Assembly (NCBI GenBank): GCA_963977675.1
Contig: CAXBPY010000030.1
Location: 1-34,973 of the forward strand
Source: CAXBPY01 sp003455275
Lineage (GTDB): Bacteria > Bacteroidota > Bacteroidia > Chitinophagales > UBA10324
Direction of reading: 5' to 3'
Length of the DNA: 34,973 bases
The notes under the pieces are model-generated. The model was not told where the DNA came from. It made no database searches and saw nothing but the letters and a program-made list of their open reading frames with translations. Of this stretch, positions 17,186 to 26,515 are shown one piece after another. A program made the position numbers and the translations under genes. Position 1 is the stretch's first letter, and every line of letters starts with the position of its first letter.

Positions 17186-18664
17186 ATGAAGCAGGTTGCT
17201 TCCTTCCTATTGTTAGTTCTCCTCAGTGGAGTTGCTTCTGCCCAAAGCAGATCAATTATTAACGGAAGTTTTGAAGACCCAATCGTTCCTGCACATTCGT
17301 TTGCATATTTTGGAGCACAGAATGACAACCTGCATCCACAGGTGCCAGGTTGGAACTCAACCAATGGAACTTATGCCGGCCTTAAACATCCAATGGAAAT
17401 ATGGTCGAGCGGATATAGTGGAATTTCTGCAGCAGCAGGTCAGGGGAATCAATTTGTAGAAATTAATTGCAGCGAGAACGCCCGGCTTTATCAATTTGTG
17501 AATCTTCTTCATGGTGAAAAAATCAATTGGAGTTTTTATCACAGGGGAAGGGCAGGAATTGATCATGCTGAAATAAATATTTATGATCAGACCGGAAGCA
17601 CAAAAGTTCAGGTTTTGCAATCAGTTGCCACTAATCAGGTTTGGACAAATTATACCGGATCTGATTTTTTTAATGGGGCAAGTGGAGTTTATCAGATCAG
17701 TTTTGAAGCTATAAGTACATCTACCGAAAACCCTCTTGTCGGAAATTTTTTAGATGGAGTTGAAATTTCTTTTGATCCGATTCTTGAATTTAGCAAATCG
17801 TCATTTAAAGATTTGGAACATGCCGGCGGGAATGTTCCGAAAGTGAGAGTGAATGGCAAAGTTCCTTTTGGAGGGATGCTTATAAATCTGTCTGTAGATA
17901 ATTCAACAGCTAATGCGGGTACAGAATTTACTATGCTCGGCGCGCTCTATGTACCACAAGGTGATTATGATGGTAGCGATGCCAGCGCATTAATGGTTCC
18001 GCTAACAATTAGTGATGATACACTGGTTGAATCAGATGAAACAATTACAATTTCAATTATTGGAATTACTGCAGGCGGTCAACAACTCGACGCAAATTTT
18101 GACGGCAATAACATACACACAGCTGTTTACACAATTGAGAATGATGATTATTGTATTCTTCCTGAAATTTACACTAATAACTCACTCCCATTTTGTGAAG
18201 GAGACACGATCTCACTGAATGTGCGCATGGCTAATTATGTGCAATGGAGCACAGGATCAAGTGAGCATACAATTTACATTTCAGAACCAGGTAAGTATTC
18301 TGTAACATCTTATGACCGTGGATGTGATATGAAAAACTCAATAGATATTGCATCAATAGTATGCGGGTGCACAGTAGTGGTGCCTTCAGCTTTTTCTCCC
18401 AATGGTGATGGTGTTAATGATTTGTTCCGGCCGCTTTCACCAAATAAATGTAGAATGGATTTTATGGAGCTCGAAGTTTTTGATCGTTGGGGAGATTTGG
18501 TTTTCAAGTCAGTTGACATTTACACTCCATGGGATGGAAAAATTCTGAATGGCGACCCTGCGCCGCTTGGAGTTTATGTTTGGAATTTGGGATATAAAAT
18601 TCATCGTGACGATAACCAACCTGTTTCAGGTTTTATGACGGGCAATGTCACACTTCTGAGATAA
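17186..18664 (+). CDS. Secreted protein with CHU_C (T9SS type B) sorting domain
   Basis: The 492-residue product has a signal peptide (KQVASFLLLVLLSGVASAQ). A jelly-roll-like domain follows (about 22-195, beginning SIINGSFEDP and containing FVEINCSENARLYQFV). Next is a Calx-beta-like stretch (about 230-315, with LTISDDTLVESDETITISI) and a short Ig-like segment with paired cysteines. The gliding-motility-associated C-terminal domain ends it (about 395-492): VPSAFSPNGDGVNDLFRP, FDRWGDLVF, PWDGK and PLGVYVW. That domain is a type B T9SS signal, unlike the type A tails of the other cargo genes here. Expected location is the cell surface or outside. Binding target unknown. It meets rsmG tail to tail with 3 bp between stops. 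Confidence 0.88.
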   Translation: MKQVASFLLLVLLSGVASAQSRSIINGSFEDPIVPAHSFAYFGAQNDNLHPQVPGWNSTNGTYAGLKHPMEIWSSGYSGISAAAGQGNQFVEINCSENARLYQFVNLLHGEKINWSFYHRGRAGIDHAEINIYDQTGSTKVQVLQSVATNQVWTNYTGSDFFNGASGVYQISFEAISTSTENPLVGNFLDGVEISFDPILEFSKSSFKDLEHAGGNVPKVRVNGKVPFGGMLINLSVDNSTANAGTEFTMLGALYVPQGDYDGSDASALMVPLTISDDTLVESDETITISIIGITAGGQQLDANFDGNNIHTAVYTIENDDYCILPEIYTNNSLPFCEGDTISLNVRMANYVQWSTGSSEHTIYISEPGKYSVTSYDRGCDMKNSIDIASIVCGCTVVVPSAFSPNGDGVNDLFRPLSPNKCRMDFMELEVFDRWGDLVFKSVDIYTPWDGKILNGDPAPLGVYVWNLGYKIHRDDNQPVSGFMTGNVTLLR

Positions 18665-18667
18665 AAA

Positions 18668-19288
18668 TTATTTCAGATATATCAACCATTTCTCTCTAAA
18701 AAATTCTTCCTTAAAAAAGGATGAAACTGCAATTAATTTATATTTCTGAGAAATGCTGCTAAGTTCAGAACTCAGGTCTCCGCCTTTTAAAAATAACCAT
18801 CCATTCCGGATTTCATTTTTGTTTTCATCCGACAAAAGTTTCTTGGTCCACTTTAGCAATTGCGGAATTTCGGCTACTGCTCTGCAGGTAATAAAGTCAT
18901 ACTTCTGATTCAACTCTTCAACTCTTATTTGTTCAGCGGTTACATTTTTCAAATGAAGAGATTCAATAATGTTTTTTACAACGGTGATTTTTTTTCCTAT
19001 GCTATCTACAAGGTGAAATTTTACTTCAGGAAAAAAAATGGCAAGCGGAATTCCGGGAAAGCCGCCGCCTGTTCCGAAATCGAGAACGCTTGTTCCGTGT
19101 TTGAATGAAATAAGTTTTGCAATGGAAAGTGAATGCAGAACATGTCGCTCATAAAAATTTTCAATATCCTTCCTTGAAATTACATTGATCTTTTCATTCC
19201 AATCCTGATACAAAGACTGAAGAGAATTGAATTGCTCCTTTTGTTTCTCTGAAAGAGAAGTGAAATATTTTTCAATAATGTACGCCAC
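18668..19288 (-). CDS. rsmG: 16S rRNA (guanine-527-N7) methyltransferase
   Basis: RsmG (GidB) puts the N7 methyl group on G527 of 16S rRNA using S-adenosylmethionine. The 206-residue protein has the family order: N-terminal helices with NVISRKDIENFYERHVLHSL (about residues 35-54), the SAM-binding loop VLDFGTGGGFPGIPLAI (about 68-84), HLVDSIGKK and the FITCRAVAEIPQLL block. Length is normal. It lies downstream of the sigma factor gene on the same strand with a 45-bp gap, so it may be the last gene of that transcript. Confidence 0.96.
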   Translation of the reverse strand: MAYIIEKYFTSLSEKQKEQFNSLQSLYQDWNEKINVISRKDIENFYERHVLHSLSIAKLISFKHGTSVLDFGTGGGFPGIPLAIFFPEVKFHLVDSIGKKITVVKNIIESLHLKNVTAEQIRVEELNQKYDFITCRAVAEIPQLLKWTKKLLSDENKNEIRNGWLFLKGGDLSSELSSISQKYKLIAVSSFFKEEFFREKWLIYLK

Positions 19289-19333
19289 TTCATCAATTGA
19301 AGAAGTTCATCTTCATATTTTCAATTCTTCAAA

Positions 19334-19996
19334 TTAGTATTTCTCTTTCTTAGGAGCGAGTACCTGATACAATAAATCTTTTGCCCGGAACAACTGTGCT
19401 TTTACGGTTCCAAGCGGGAGGTTGGTTTTCTCTGCAATCTCTTCGTAACTCAACTCATCAAAAAACCGCATCTCGATTAACATCTTGTATTTCGGATTTA
19501 GCTTTTCTATAACTTCACGCATTAACCGCGCGCGCTGATCGCGGATATATTTTTCTTCAGGATCTGGTTGGTGCCCCTTCAACTCAATAGTATAATTCTC
19601 GCCGCTTTCATTTTCAACCTGTTCATCAATGCTCAGTGTTTCTAACCGGCGCTTTCGAATCCAGTCGATTGAATTATTCAGGGCGATTTTGTAAAGCCAT
19701 GTACTGAAAGCAAAGTCTGGAGAATATTTATCGAGTTTGCTAAATGCTTTTCCGAACGCTTCAATAGTGAGGTCATCTGCATCGTCGGTATTATGAACCA
19801 TTTTTAGCACCATGAAATAGATTGAATCTTTATAACGAGCCATCAGCTTTGCATACGCTGATTGATCTTTTTTGATTGCAAGCTTTACCAAATCATAATC
19901 TTCTTGGGCTCGAATAGAAAAATTCGGGTTACCGGCCGCTTTGAAATCGTTTGGTTTATTGATGTTTTCTTCTTCCTGTAAATTATTTACTTCCAT
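19334..19996 (-). CDS. ECF-type RNA polymerase sigma factor
   Basis: The 220-residue protein has sigma region 2 (about residues 38-105, with ARYKDSIYFMVLKMV, DADDLTIEAFGKAF and FSTWLYKIALNNSIDWIRKRR). A charged linker follows, then region 4 (about 155-208, ELSYEEIAEKTNLPLGTVKAQLFRAKDLL), a helix-turn-helix for the -35-like element. No anti-sigma gene is adjacent. The start is placed at 19996: the frame is open further upstream, but that extension lies wholly inside the glycosyltransferase gene and matches nothing in the family. The ATG overlaps the glycosyltransferase 3' end by 10 bp, a sign of translational coupling. Regulon unknown. Confidence 0.93.
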   Translation of the reverse strand: MEVNNLQEEENINKPNDFKAAGNPNFSIRAQEDYDLVKLAIKKDQSAYAKLMARYKDSIYFMVLKMVHNTDDADDLTIEAFGKAFSKLDKYSPDFAFSTWLYKIALNNSIDWIRKRRLETLSIDEQVENESGENYTIELKGHQPDPEEKYIRDQRARLMREVIEKLNPKYKMLIEMRFFDELSYEEIAEKTNLPLGTVKAQLFRAKDLLYQVLAPKKEKY

Positions 19997-21102
19997 TTGC
20001 GTTTTGTGTTTTTGAAAAAGAGCGAAGGAGCCATGAAGTAGTAGTAAATCATCAGCAATACATCCATGAGCGGAAACCAGAAAAACAAATCCTGCTCTTT
20101 TAATTTTCGCATGGCGGGAATGAAAACCAATGACATTATGATGTAACGGATTCCAAAGATACAAAGTATTTCAATCAAATTGTTGCTATACAAAATCAAA
20201 AGAAGCAACGACACATAGAACAAAACATGCGACAGTGAATTGAGACCAAGAAGAAGTTGGTGTTTGAAACGATAGTGTGCCCCGGTGCTAATGTGTCTTC
20301 TCTTTTGATGCAACCACTCATCCCAAGTTTTTTTAGGTGAACTTATTACAAAGCTGCCGGGAACTAACTGAACTTTGGTATTCGATGAAGTCGCAACTTC
20401 ATTGATGAACAAATCATCATCGCCACTAAGCAATCCTGGGTTTTTGACAAATATGTTTTGGCTGAAAAAAAGTTTTCGTTTATAGGCCATGTTTCGGCCA
20501 ACTCCCATGTATGGAAGCTTTGCCATGGCAAATGACAAATATTGAATTGCGGTCCAGAATGTTTCATAGCGAATGCACTTGTTTAGAAATCCGGGAAGTT
20601 TTTTATAAGGAGCATAGCCAAGAACAATCTCTTTGTTTTGTTCAAACTTCAGCTTCATTTCACGAAGCCAGTGTTCTGATGCGGGCGAACAGTCTGCATC
20701 TGTAACAACCACTGTATCATATTTCGCCGCTTTTAGTCCAATGGTTAAGGCATATTTTTTTCCCATCAAAACACGGGAAGGTTGGGTCAGGTCGCGAATC
20801 ACCAGGTTCGGAAATTCCCTGCTGAAATCAAATAATGTGTTTATGGTTTCATCTACACTGTTATCATTAATTACAATTACCTCAAACTCCGGGTAATCCT
20901 GTTTTAAGATGGACGGTAGATTTTGCTTCAAATTTCTTTCTTCGTCTTTTGCACAAATGATAACAGACATTGGAGTCAATGGAAAAGAGCGTGGAGTTTT
21001 ATTCTTCCAGAAAGAAACCCGGATGAAAAAAAACAGGTAATAAAAAACCTGGATAGCTGCCGCAGCATAGAAGATATACAGTATCACACTCAGCAGATCC
21101 AT
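19987..21102 (-). CDS. Membrane-bound family 2 glycosyltransferase
   Basis: The 371-residue protein has an N-terminal membrane segment (about 3-28) and a GT-A catalytic domain (about 45-275). It then has three or four C-terminal membrane segments (about 285-365). Catalytic features visible are SVIICAKDEERNL, VIVINDNSVDET, the nucleotide-sugar motif TDADCSP (Asp135, Asp137), the acceptor motif SGDDDLFINE (about 226-235) and QKRRH (266-270), a Q/RxxRW-like site. This suits a processive or polyprenyl-linked transferase at the inner membrane. Sugar and acceptor are not known. It is the first gene of a unit with the sigma factor and perhaps rsmG. Confidence 0.92.
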   Translation of the reverse strand: MDLLSVILYIFYAAAAIQVFYYLFFFIRVSFWKNKTPRSFPLTPMSVIICAKDEERNLKQNLPSILKQDYPEFEVIVINDNSVDETINTLFDFSREFPNLVIRDLTQPSRVLMGKKYALTIGLKAAKYDTVVVTDADCSPASEHWLREMKLKFEQNKEIVLGYAPYKKLPGFLNKCIRYETFWTAIQYLSFAMAKLPYMGVGRNMAYKRKLFFSQNIFVKNPGLLSGDDDLFINEVATSSNTKVQLVPGSFVISSPKKTWDEWLHQKRRHISTGAHYRFKHQLLLGLNSLSHVLFYVSLLLLILYSNNLIEILCIFGIRYIIMSLVFIPAMRKLKEQDLFFWFPLMDVLLMIYYYFMAPSLFFKNTKRKWK

Positions 21103-21312
21103 TGAGTAAAATTTTTCAGCGTGCGAAAAATAAATTTCGATTTACCGGAGCATTGAATGATTATCAACAGAAAAAGTCAGGATGAATATTGCTTTGAAAC
21201 CCTCTTTTCTTCAAGTAAGATTTTCTAATATCCTTATTCTGTTTTTGAATAACATCGGGCGTACATTCGTTTCGATAAAAAAAATTCTAACAATTAACCA
21301 AACATTTTGATT

Positions 21313-22761
21313 ATGAAAAAAATCTTTACACTGAGTTTAGGAACACTTTTCTTTTCAGTAATTGCATTTGCTCAATCATCCTCAATTTATGGTACTTGTG
21401 GCTGGGGAGGTTCAATGAATTGGGGAACAATAGTGAAAGGTAACGGCGATGGATCAGGTTTTCAACCAGTTTATAATTTCGACAATACTAATGGCGCTGA
21501 GCCTGTTGGCGGTCTTTGCCTTGCTGACAACGGAAAACTCTATGGGGTTACTTACCTCGGAGGTTATGGCGACAGTTGCGTGTGTTTTGAATATGATACT
21601 TCTACCGGAACTTATACAAAATTTTACGACCTGTTTCAAGATATTTCTCAAGGATGGGATGCATGGAGTGCAATGATGAAAGCCGATGATGGAAATCTCT
21701 ATGGCTTATGTGCGGCAGGCGGACTAAACAGTGCAGGAGTTATTTACCGTATTGATCCAAACACAGATACTTACACTGCTATCTATCACATGAACTCAGC
21801 ACAAGGCGGTTCTCCCTTTGGGGGGCTGATTCAGTTGAGTGATGGAAAGCTATATGGAATGACATCATACGGAGGAGCGCATAATGCAGGAGCAATCTTC
21901 AGTTATGATCCATTAACAGGAACATACATTGACTTGTATGACCTTAAAATGCAAACCGGTGGAATGCCAATGTATGGTTCATTATTAAAAGCTACTGACG
22001 GAAAACTCTATGGTATGACTCAGAGTGGCGGCGCTAATTATGATTCTCTTTCTTTTAATTATAACAGTGGTGTTATTTTCAGTTATGATTTAGTGAGCGG
22101 AGTTTATACCGACCTATATGATTTCGACAGCACTCATGGTTCATCACCTTACGGAGGCCTGATGCAGGCAAGCAACGGATTGCTCTATGGTATGACTTAC
22201 AGTGGAGGCGCTAACAACATGGGAGTTGTTTTCTCTTTCGATATCACCAATAATTCTTTTCAGCTGCTTCATTCTTTTGAAGGAACTGATGGAGCTTATC
22301 CAAGAAGAAACCTGACCGAAACCAGCAACGGTAAATTGTATGGCTGTACTTCGAATGGTGGAGCAAATGGTAGCGGAACATTTTTCAGTTTTGATATATC
22401 ATCTAATCAACTCACAACCTTAGTAAGTTGTGATGCAACATTCGGAACTTCTCCTGATTGTGATATTATAGAAACAGGTGTTGTTGCTCACGGAGATAAT
22501 GCCGCTACTCTCACCAATACTTCTTCTGCACTCACAATTTATCCGTCTCCCGCTTCAAAAGAAATTTCGCTTTTTGCAAATTCAATTTCTGAAAATGATT
22601 TGATCTCAGTGATGGATGTAACCGGAAAAGTGATTCTTCAAAAAAATGCAACTACCAATCACATGGCGAACCTGAATGTTTCTTCTCTTTCATCAGGAAT
22701 TTATTTTGTTGAAGTGAAAACCTTATCAGGAACACTGAGCAAAAAATTTGTCAAGCTGTAG
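21313..22761 (+). CDS. Secreted GloVer-repeat protein with T9SS type A sorting domain
   Basis: The 482-residue product has a signal peptide (KKIFTLSLGTLFFSVIAFAQ). About seven repeats of 50-60 residues follow, of the form GGxPxGGLxxxxDGKLYGMTxxGGAxNxGxIFSYDxxTGxYxxLYDF. This is the GloVer-type tandem repeat, which probably folds as a propeller. The tail (about 405-482) is a type A T9SS domain: IYPSPASKEISLF, VMDVTGKVIL, SLSSGIYFVEV and a final KKFVKL. It is expected at the cell surface or outside. ATG 21313 is preferred to a TTG two codons upstream because it gives the normal MKK start. A very strong terminator follows. Confidence 0.9.
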   Translation: MKKIFTLSLGTLFFSVIAFAQSSSIYGTCGWGGSMNWGTIVKGNGDGSGFQPVYNFDNTNGAEPVGGLCLADNGKLYGVTYLGGYGDSCVCFEYDTSTGTYTKFYDLFQDISQGWDAWSAMMKADDGNLYGLCAAGGLNSAGVIYRIDPNTDTYTAIYHMNSAQGGSPFGGLIQLSDGKLYGMTSYGGAHNAGAIFSYDPLTGTYIDLYDLKMQTGGMPMYGSLLKATDGKLYGMTQSGGANYDSLSFNYNSGVIFSYDLVSGVYTDLYDFDSTHGSSPYGGLMQASNGLLYGMTYSGGANNMGVVFSFDITNNSFQLLHSFEGTDGAYPRRNLTETSNGKLYGCTSNGGANGSGTFFSFDISSNQLTTLVSCDATFGTSPDCDIIETGVVAHGDNAATLTNTSSALTIYPSPASKEISLFANSISENDLISVMDVTGKVILQKNATTNHMANLNVSSLSSGIYFVEVKTLSGTLSKKFVKL

Positions 22762-22796
22762 TCAGAAAATTTTCAGCAGTGCAATCACTGCTTTCA

Positions 22797-22846
22797 GAAT
22801 TGCCAACTTTATTTTCTTCAGAGAAAAAAGTTGGCAATTCTTTTTT
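22797..22846 (+). terminator. Strong Rho-independent terminator
   Basis: A perfect 14-bp stem (GAATTGCCAACTTT / AAAGTTGGCAATTC), with further TTTCT/AGAAA pairing in the loop, then TTTTTT. It lies 35 bp after the stop at 22761. The converging gene on the other strand ends 20 bp beyond and has no T tract on its side. Confidence 0.95.
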
Positions 22847-22866
22847 AGGAAAAACACTTTCTCTTT

Positions 22867-24102
22867 CTACCTGCTCACTACAAATTGCTGCAAGCTGTGA
22901 ATGTAGTTAGCTGAAGTGGTGCGTAGGAAAAAAATTCCTGAACTGAGATTGCTGATGTTAAGCGCTACTGTTTCCTCCACTGCTTTTTCATTCATCAAAC
23001 GCTGACCGAGCGCATTGAAAATTTCTATTTCACATCCGCGAAGCGAAGTTCCTTTCACCAATAATTCATTTGATGCAGTGTTTGCATACACTGTGATTTC
23101 ATTTCCGGCATTTGTGTTTTCAATTCCATTCTCCACTGAGCAGTCAATGAATGTAATATTGATGTTATCAGTCGCTTCACAGCCGTGAGCTTCTGCTGCG
23201 GTGAGTGATACATTCACTGTTCCTAATCCGGTTCCGGTGCTGTCAATGGTAATGCTCGATGTAGTTTGTCCTGTGCTCCATAGATAACTTGAATATCCGG
23301 CAGGGCTAAGTGTAACAGAGTTTCCTGCGCACAGTGTAACATCAGGACCTAAGTAAACTGAGGTTTGAAAAAACACAGAAGGTGTTTGCATGAGTGTAGT
23401 GAGTTCACTAGAATTCAGTTCGCGGTGATAGAAACGGATATCGTCTATATCTCCACCATACCAATAGGTTCCAGCTAAGACATCAGATTTTCCACTGTTA
23501 CCATCATTACCTGCATAACCAAGCGGGCCGCCTGTTCCGCTGTAATTGCCTCCGTCATCTGCGCAATCTACCCATATATTCATATCAGCAGGACCACGAA
23601 TCACCATCGCTACAAAGTGCCACTGGTTATCGTTTACATCAGAGGTTCCAAACTTAGTTCTGCGGTGTGCAGGAGTTGTAGCACTTGCAGTTCCATCACC
23701 ATAACCAACAGATAAATAACCCTGACCCCCTGAAACATTAACCTGCATGAGAAAACCGGTATAGGCATCAGGTGTAAAATCATTTCCAAACACAGCAGCA
23801 AAAGAGTTGCTGTTACATTTTATCCAGGCAGTAACAGTTATTGGAAATGTGCCAGGTTGAAAGTTTGAAGAGTGATGGTAAGAAATGTAATCGCTTGAAC
23901 CATTGAAATGATAGGCTGATAAATTTCCGAAGCGGTCAGTGGTGAGTGTAGCGCCATTTACCGTTCCGTCATTTCCATTTCCGGTTATATCATTTGCATT
24001 GCCATCGAAAGTGTAATGAGCAATCAATGAATCACTCAGCGTTTGAGCAAACGAAAAATTGATATTCAGTATTAAAGTGAAGAGAAGAAATATTTTTTTC
24101 AT
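22867..24102 (-). CDS. Secreted LamG-like (concanavalin-type) protein with T9SS type A sorting domain
   Basis: The 411-residue product has a signal peptide (KKIFLLFTLILNINFSFAQ). A LamG-like jelly roll follows (about 22-235): LIAHYTFDGNANDITGNGNDG, FPITVTAWIKCNSN, NDNQWHFVAMVIRG and GDIDDIRFYHRELNSSEL, the usual order for this fold. A short Ig-like segment (about 240-320, CAGNSVTLSPAGYSSYLWSTG) and a T9SS type A tail ending in SGIFFLRTTSANYIHSLQQFVVSR complete it. It probably binds a glycan or other surface ligand. The start at 24102 is chosen because the longer frame runs back through the terminator of the next gene and lacks a signal peptide at its start. Confidence 0.9.
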   Translation of the reverse strand: MKKIFLLFTLILNINFSFAQTLSDSLIAHYTFDGNANDITGNGNDGTVNGATLTTDRFGNLSAYHFNGSSDYISYHHSSNFQPGTFPITVTAWIKCNSNSFAAVFGNDFTPDAYTGFLMQVNVSGGQGYLSVGYGDGTASATTPAHRRTKFGTSDVNDNQWHFVAMVIRGPADMNIWVDCADDGGNYSGTGGPLGYAGNDGNSGKSDVLAGTYWYGGDIDDIRFYHRELNSSELTTLMQTPSVFFQTSVYLGPDVTLCAGNSVTLSPAGYSSYLWSTGQTTSSITIDSTGTGLGTVNVSLTAAEAHGCEATDNINITFIDCSVENGIENTNAGNEITVYANTASNELLVKGTSLRGCEIEIFNALGQRLMNEKAVEETVALNISNLSSGIFFLRTTSANYIHSLQQFVVSR

Positions 24103-24198
24103 AGTGAAAAAGTTTGAATTTCTGTAAAGGAAATTAGTATTTTTTTCAATCAATAATTCGAACAGAAGAAATAATTCATGCAGCCAATCACCAGAAAC

Positions 24199-24252
24199 AA
24201 AAAACCCCTGCAGCAATTTCTTCCCTGATCAGAAGCGTGGCTGCAAGGGTTT
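24199..24252 (-). terminator. Rho-independent terminator of the gene at 24271-26331
   Basis: On the - strand, AAACCCTTGCAGC pairs with GCTGCAGGGGTTT (13 bp, one G-U) around a 25-nt loop, followed by a T tract. It begins 19 bp after the stop at 24271 and lies upstream of the next - strand gene, so these two cargo genes are transcribed separately. Confidence 0.88.
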
Positions 24253-24270
24253 GATATTAATTGATGCGGG

Positions 24271-26331
24271 TTAAAGCTTCACAAAGCGTCCGTTGATTTT
24301 ATTTCCATCGGAAGTGTAAGTGTTGATAAAGTAAACACCAGAAGTTAAATTATTCAGATTCACGGAAAGATTGCTTTGCCCGGATTTACCATAAACTGTT
24401 TTCACAATTCGTCCACTCACATCAGCGAGTTCAATTCTTTCAATCGAACGAGCAGATTGAATCATCAACTCATCATATGCAGGATTTGGGAAGAAAGAAA
24501 GTTGCTGCTGATTGGCATTTACATTTTGTACCTCCGTTGATTCAACAATGGTGTTGAGAGTTGTGTTGGTTCCCACAGGTGGATTAAAATCAAACACAAT
24601 GGATGCATTGTTATGCAACTGAGTTCCCAGAGCCAGTGAAGGCAACGGATTGATGCGATAAGTAATGAATCCGGTGCTTCCTGCGAAATTGGTTACGCTA
24701 TCTGGCAACATTATGTTCTGAAAATTGAATTGAAGATTTCCGTTTCCGGTCATGCTCCAGGAAGTAATAGGATGACTGCTTCCTGTGATGGCAAAGCTCA
24801 ACTTATCAAGATTTGCATCAAGTGTATCGAGCACTTTTACATTCTGCGCCGCAGCGCTTCCTGTGTTTTGAAAGTGAACAGTGAACGAAAGCTGTGTTCC
24901 GTTCAAAATATCTCCGTCCGGTGAAACAGTGATGCCGTTTGGATCCCACGCAAGATCAGCAATTATAGTTTCAGAAGCATTGTTGTCTGCAGGATTTGCA
25001 TCTGTACCTGAAGGAGTAAGTACAATTGAATTGTGCAAGGTGTCATTGAGATTCACGGTAGTATCTGAAACATACTGAATAGAAAAATTAGTATGCGCCA
25101 ACGGAGCCAGATTACTGAATGACCAGGTAATGGTATCGCCGCTGATTATGGCTCCACTTGGTAAAGCACCAGAGCAAATAAGATGTGCATCTTTTACCAT
25201 TTGCAGGGTCCCGCTTTCAGTCACGGTTCCGCTATTTGTAACAGTAAAGTAGGCTGTGTGATTCCAGATAAATCCAATATGATTTGCATAGGACTGAGCA
25301 AGTGTCAGATCGTGAACATTTGGAGTAGGATGCCAACCGAAATCATTACCGCTGCAGCTTTGTGTTTGCGGCGTAATACTCCAAACCGAGGGCGAACTGG
25401 TTTGAGTCCAGTACATAAATGGGCTGGTAACTAGATTGTAAGTAAGAGTAGAATCAGTGAAAAAGAGATGATAGTTTCCACCGGTATCAGTGTTTGCAAA
25501 ATGATTGTAATTGGTTTCGTGAACAATTGCATTAGCTATTCCGTTTTCTCCGGCATCCTGCACACCATTTCCATTTGCATCGTTGTAAATTTTTCCATTA
25601 AGGAAGGAAAGAAATCCGGCAGAACTTGATCCACTATTTCCGAAAATGTAAACCAACCCACTCGGAAAATTCGTGAGTGAGTTTAGCTGCATACCGCCAA
25701 TGCTTAATTGATTTTTTGCCTGACTGAAAAGCCAGTCGTTACTAAGCGTCTTTCTTAAATTAAAATCTGAAGAGCCGTTGCCAACTAAGCCGACTTCAAA
25801 AGGTAAACTGCCGTTAAATCCACTCGTGCAGTTTCCGTAATGAAACTCAATTGCATTGGTTGTTTCATACAGCCAGATTTGAAAATTGAAATGGCATAAT
25901 GGAGTTGCAAATCTTCCCCAGTTATTCCATTGAACAATAAGAATTCTGTTAGGTGCTGTTCCCACCGTAGAATACTCAAGTGTTCCTCCCGGAAAATAAT
26001 TCTGCAAATCTTGCTGAAGCGCACAGATATAATTAGTGGTTAAGCTGGAAGCTGAATAAGAAGTGGAAGTAACAGCTCCCAACCGTATGTAGCCATTTGC
26101 ACTCGCTCCAAAATTGGTGTAAGCATTTCCATTAAAAACAAAACTGAAACCGATCGGTTGAAGCGGATAATTGTTATCATCATCCATAGGATGAGAAAGT
26201 GTGTCGCCTACAATTGCTGTGTAAGCAGAGAATCCCATGTTGAATGGCATTGCACTTACCTGCGCATAAGAAGTTTCATTTTTTGAAATCAAGAGAGCGG
26301 AAAGAACTGCGAGAGCAATAAATTTTTTCAT
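24271..26331 (-). CDS. Large secreted adhesin-like protein, SdrD-B/DUF7619-like, with T9SS type A sorting domain
   Basis: The 686-residue product has a signal peptide ending NETSYAQ. An N-terminal beta-rich domain follows (about 28-225; FSAYTAIVGDTLSH, ASANGYIRLG, IVQWNNWGRF, EFHYGNCTSG), seen in many Bacteroidota surface proteins. Next is an SdrD B-like segment (about 245-300, GKIYNDANGNGVQDAGENGIA). Then come CARDB-like and DUF7619-like beta domains (about 330-590, DPNGITVSPDGDILNGTQLS, HNNASIVFDFNPPV). The type A T9SS tail is at about 605-686: FFPNPAYDELMIQS, LADVSGRIVKTVYG, LTSGVYFINTY and KINGRFVKL. It is predicted at the surface. Ligand unknown. It has its own terminator. Confidence 0.88.
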   Translation of the reverse strand: MKKFIALAVLSALLISKNETSYAQVSAMPFNMGFSAYTAIVGDTLSHPMDDDNNYPLQPIGFSFVFNGNAYTNFGASANGYIRLGAVTSTSYSASSLTTNYICALQQDLQNYFPGGTLEYSTVGTAPNRILIVQWNNWGRFATPLCHFNFQIWLYETTNAIEFHYGNCTSGFNGSLPFEVGLVGNGSSDFNLRKTLSNDWLFSQAKNQLSIGGMQLNSLTNFPSGLVYIFGNSGSSSAGFLSFLNGKIYNDANGNGVQDAGENGIANAIVHETNYNHFANTDTGGNYHLFFTDSTLTYNLVTSPFMYWTQTSSPSVWSITPQTQSCSGNDFGWHPTPNVHDLTLAQSYANHIGFIWNHTAYFTVTNSGTVTESGTLQMVKDAHLICSGALPSGAIISGDTITWSFSNLAPLAHTNFSIQYVSDTTVNLNDTLHNSIVLTPSGTDANPADNNASETIIADLAWDPNGITVSPDGDILNGTQLSFTVHFQNTGSAAAQNVKVLDTLDANLDKLSFAITGSSHPITSWSMTGNGNLQFNFQNIMLPDSVTNFAGSTGFITYRINPLPSLALGTQLHNNASIVFDFNPPVGTNTTLNTIVESTEVQNVNANQQQLSFFPNPAYDELMIQSARSIERIELADVSGRIVKTVYGKSGQSNLSVNLNNLTSGVYFINTYTSDGNKINGRFVKL

Positions 26332-26473
26332 TTTGAAAATTTGTGCGTGAATTTAAATGATGAAAAAACATTGCTCCAATAATTTCAGGCAATGAATTAA
26401 TTATTTAGGGCGTGAATTCTTACCCGCCGATTCAATACTTTCATTTCTCCAAACTCTTTTCTAAACCTTTCTT

Positions 26474-26503
26474 TTGGAACCTTCCATATAAAAACTGTAT
26501 TTG
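26474..26503 (+). promoter_or_regulatory. Candidate promoter of the LLM oxidoreductase gene
   Basis: TTG (26474-26476), a 19-bp spacer and TGTATTTG (26496-26503), one base off the TAnnTTTG consensus. It would start the transcript about 6-9 nt before the ATG at 26516. Confidence 0.4.
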
Positions 26504-26515
26504 CAGTAATCAATT

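Noticed and set aside
19997..20164. Longer N terminus for the ECF sigma factor
   Set aside because: It lies wholly inside the glycosyltransferase gene and matches nothing in sigma factors; ATG 19996 precedes the normal N terminus.
21327..21337. Third copy of the signal-peptide hairpin repeat in the GloVer gene (ACACTGAGTTT)
   Set aside because: Only 11 bases match and the loop core and right arm are absent; common Thr-Leu-Ser-Leu codons explain it.
24103..24216. Longer N terminus for the LamG-like protein
   Set aside because: It runs back into the terminator of the next gene and puts the signal peptide inside the protein.
26369..26394. Inverted repeat CATTGC/GCAATG between divergent genes as an operator
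   Set aside because: Only 6 bp with a 14-nt spacer in AT-rich DNA; no regulator or promoter box coincides.
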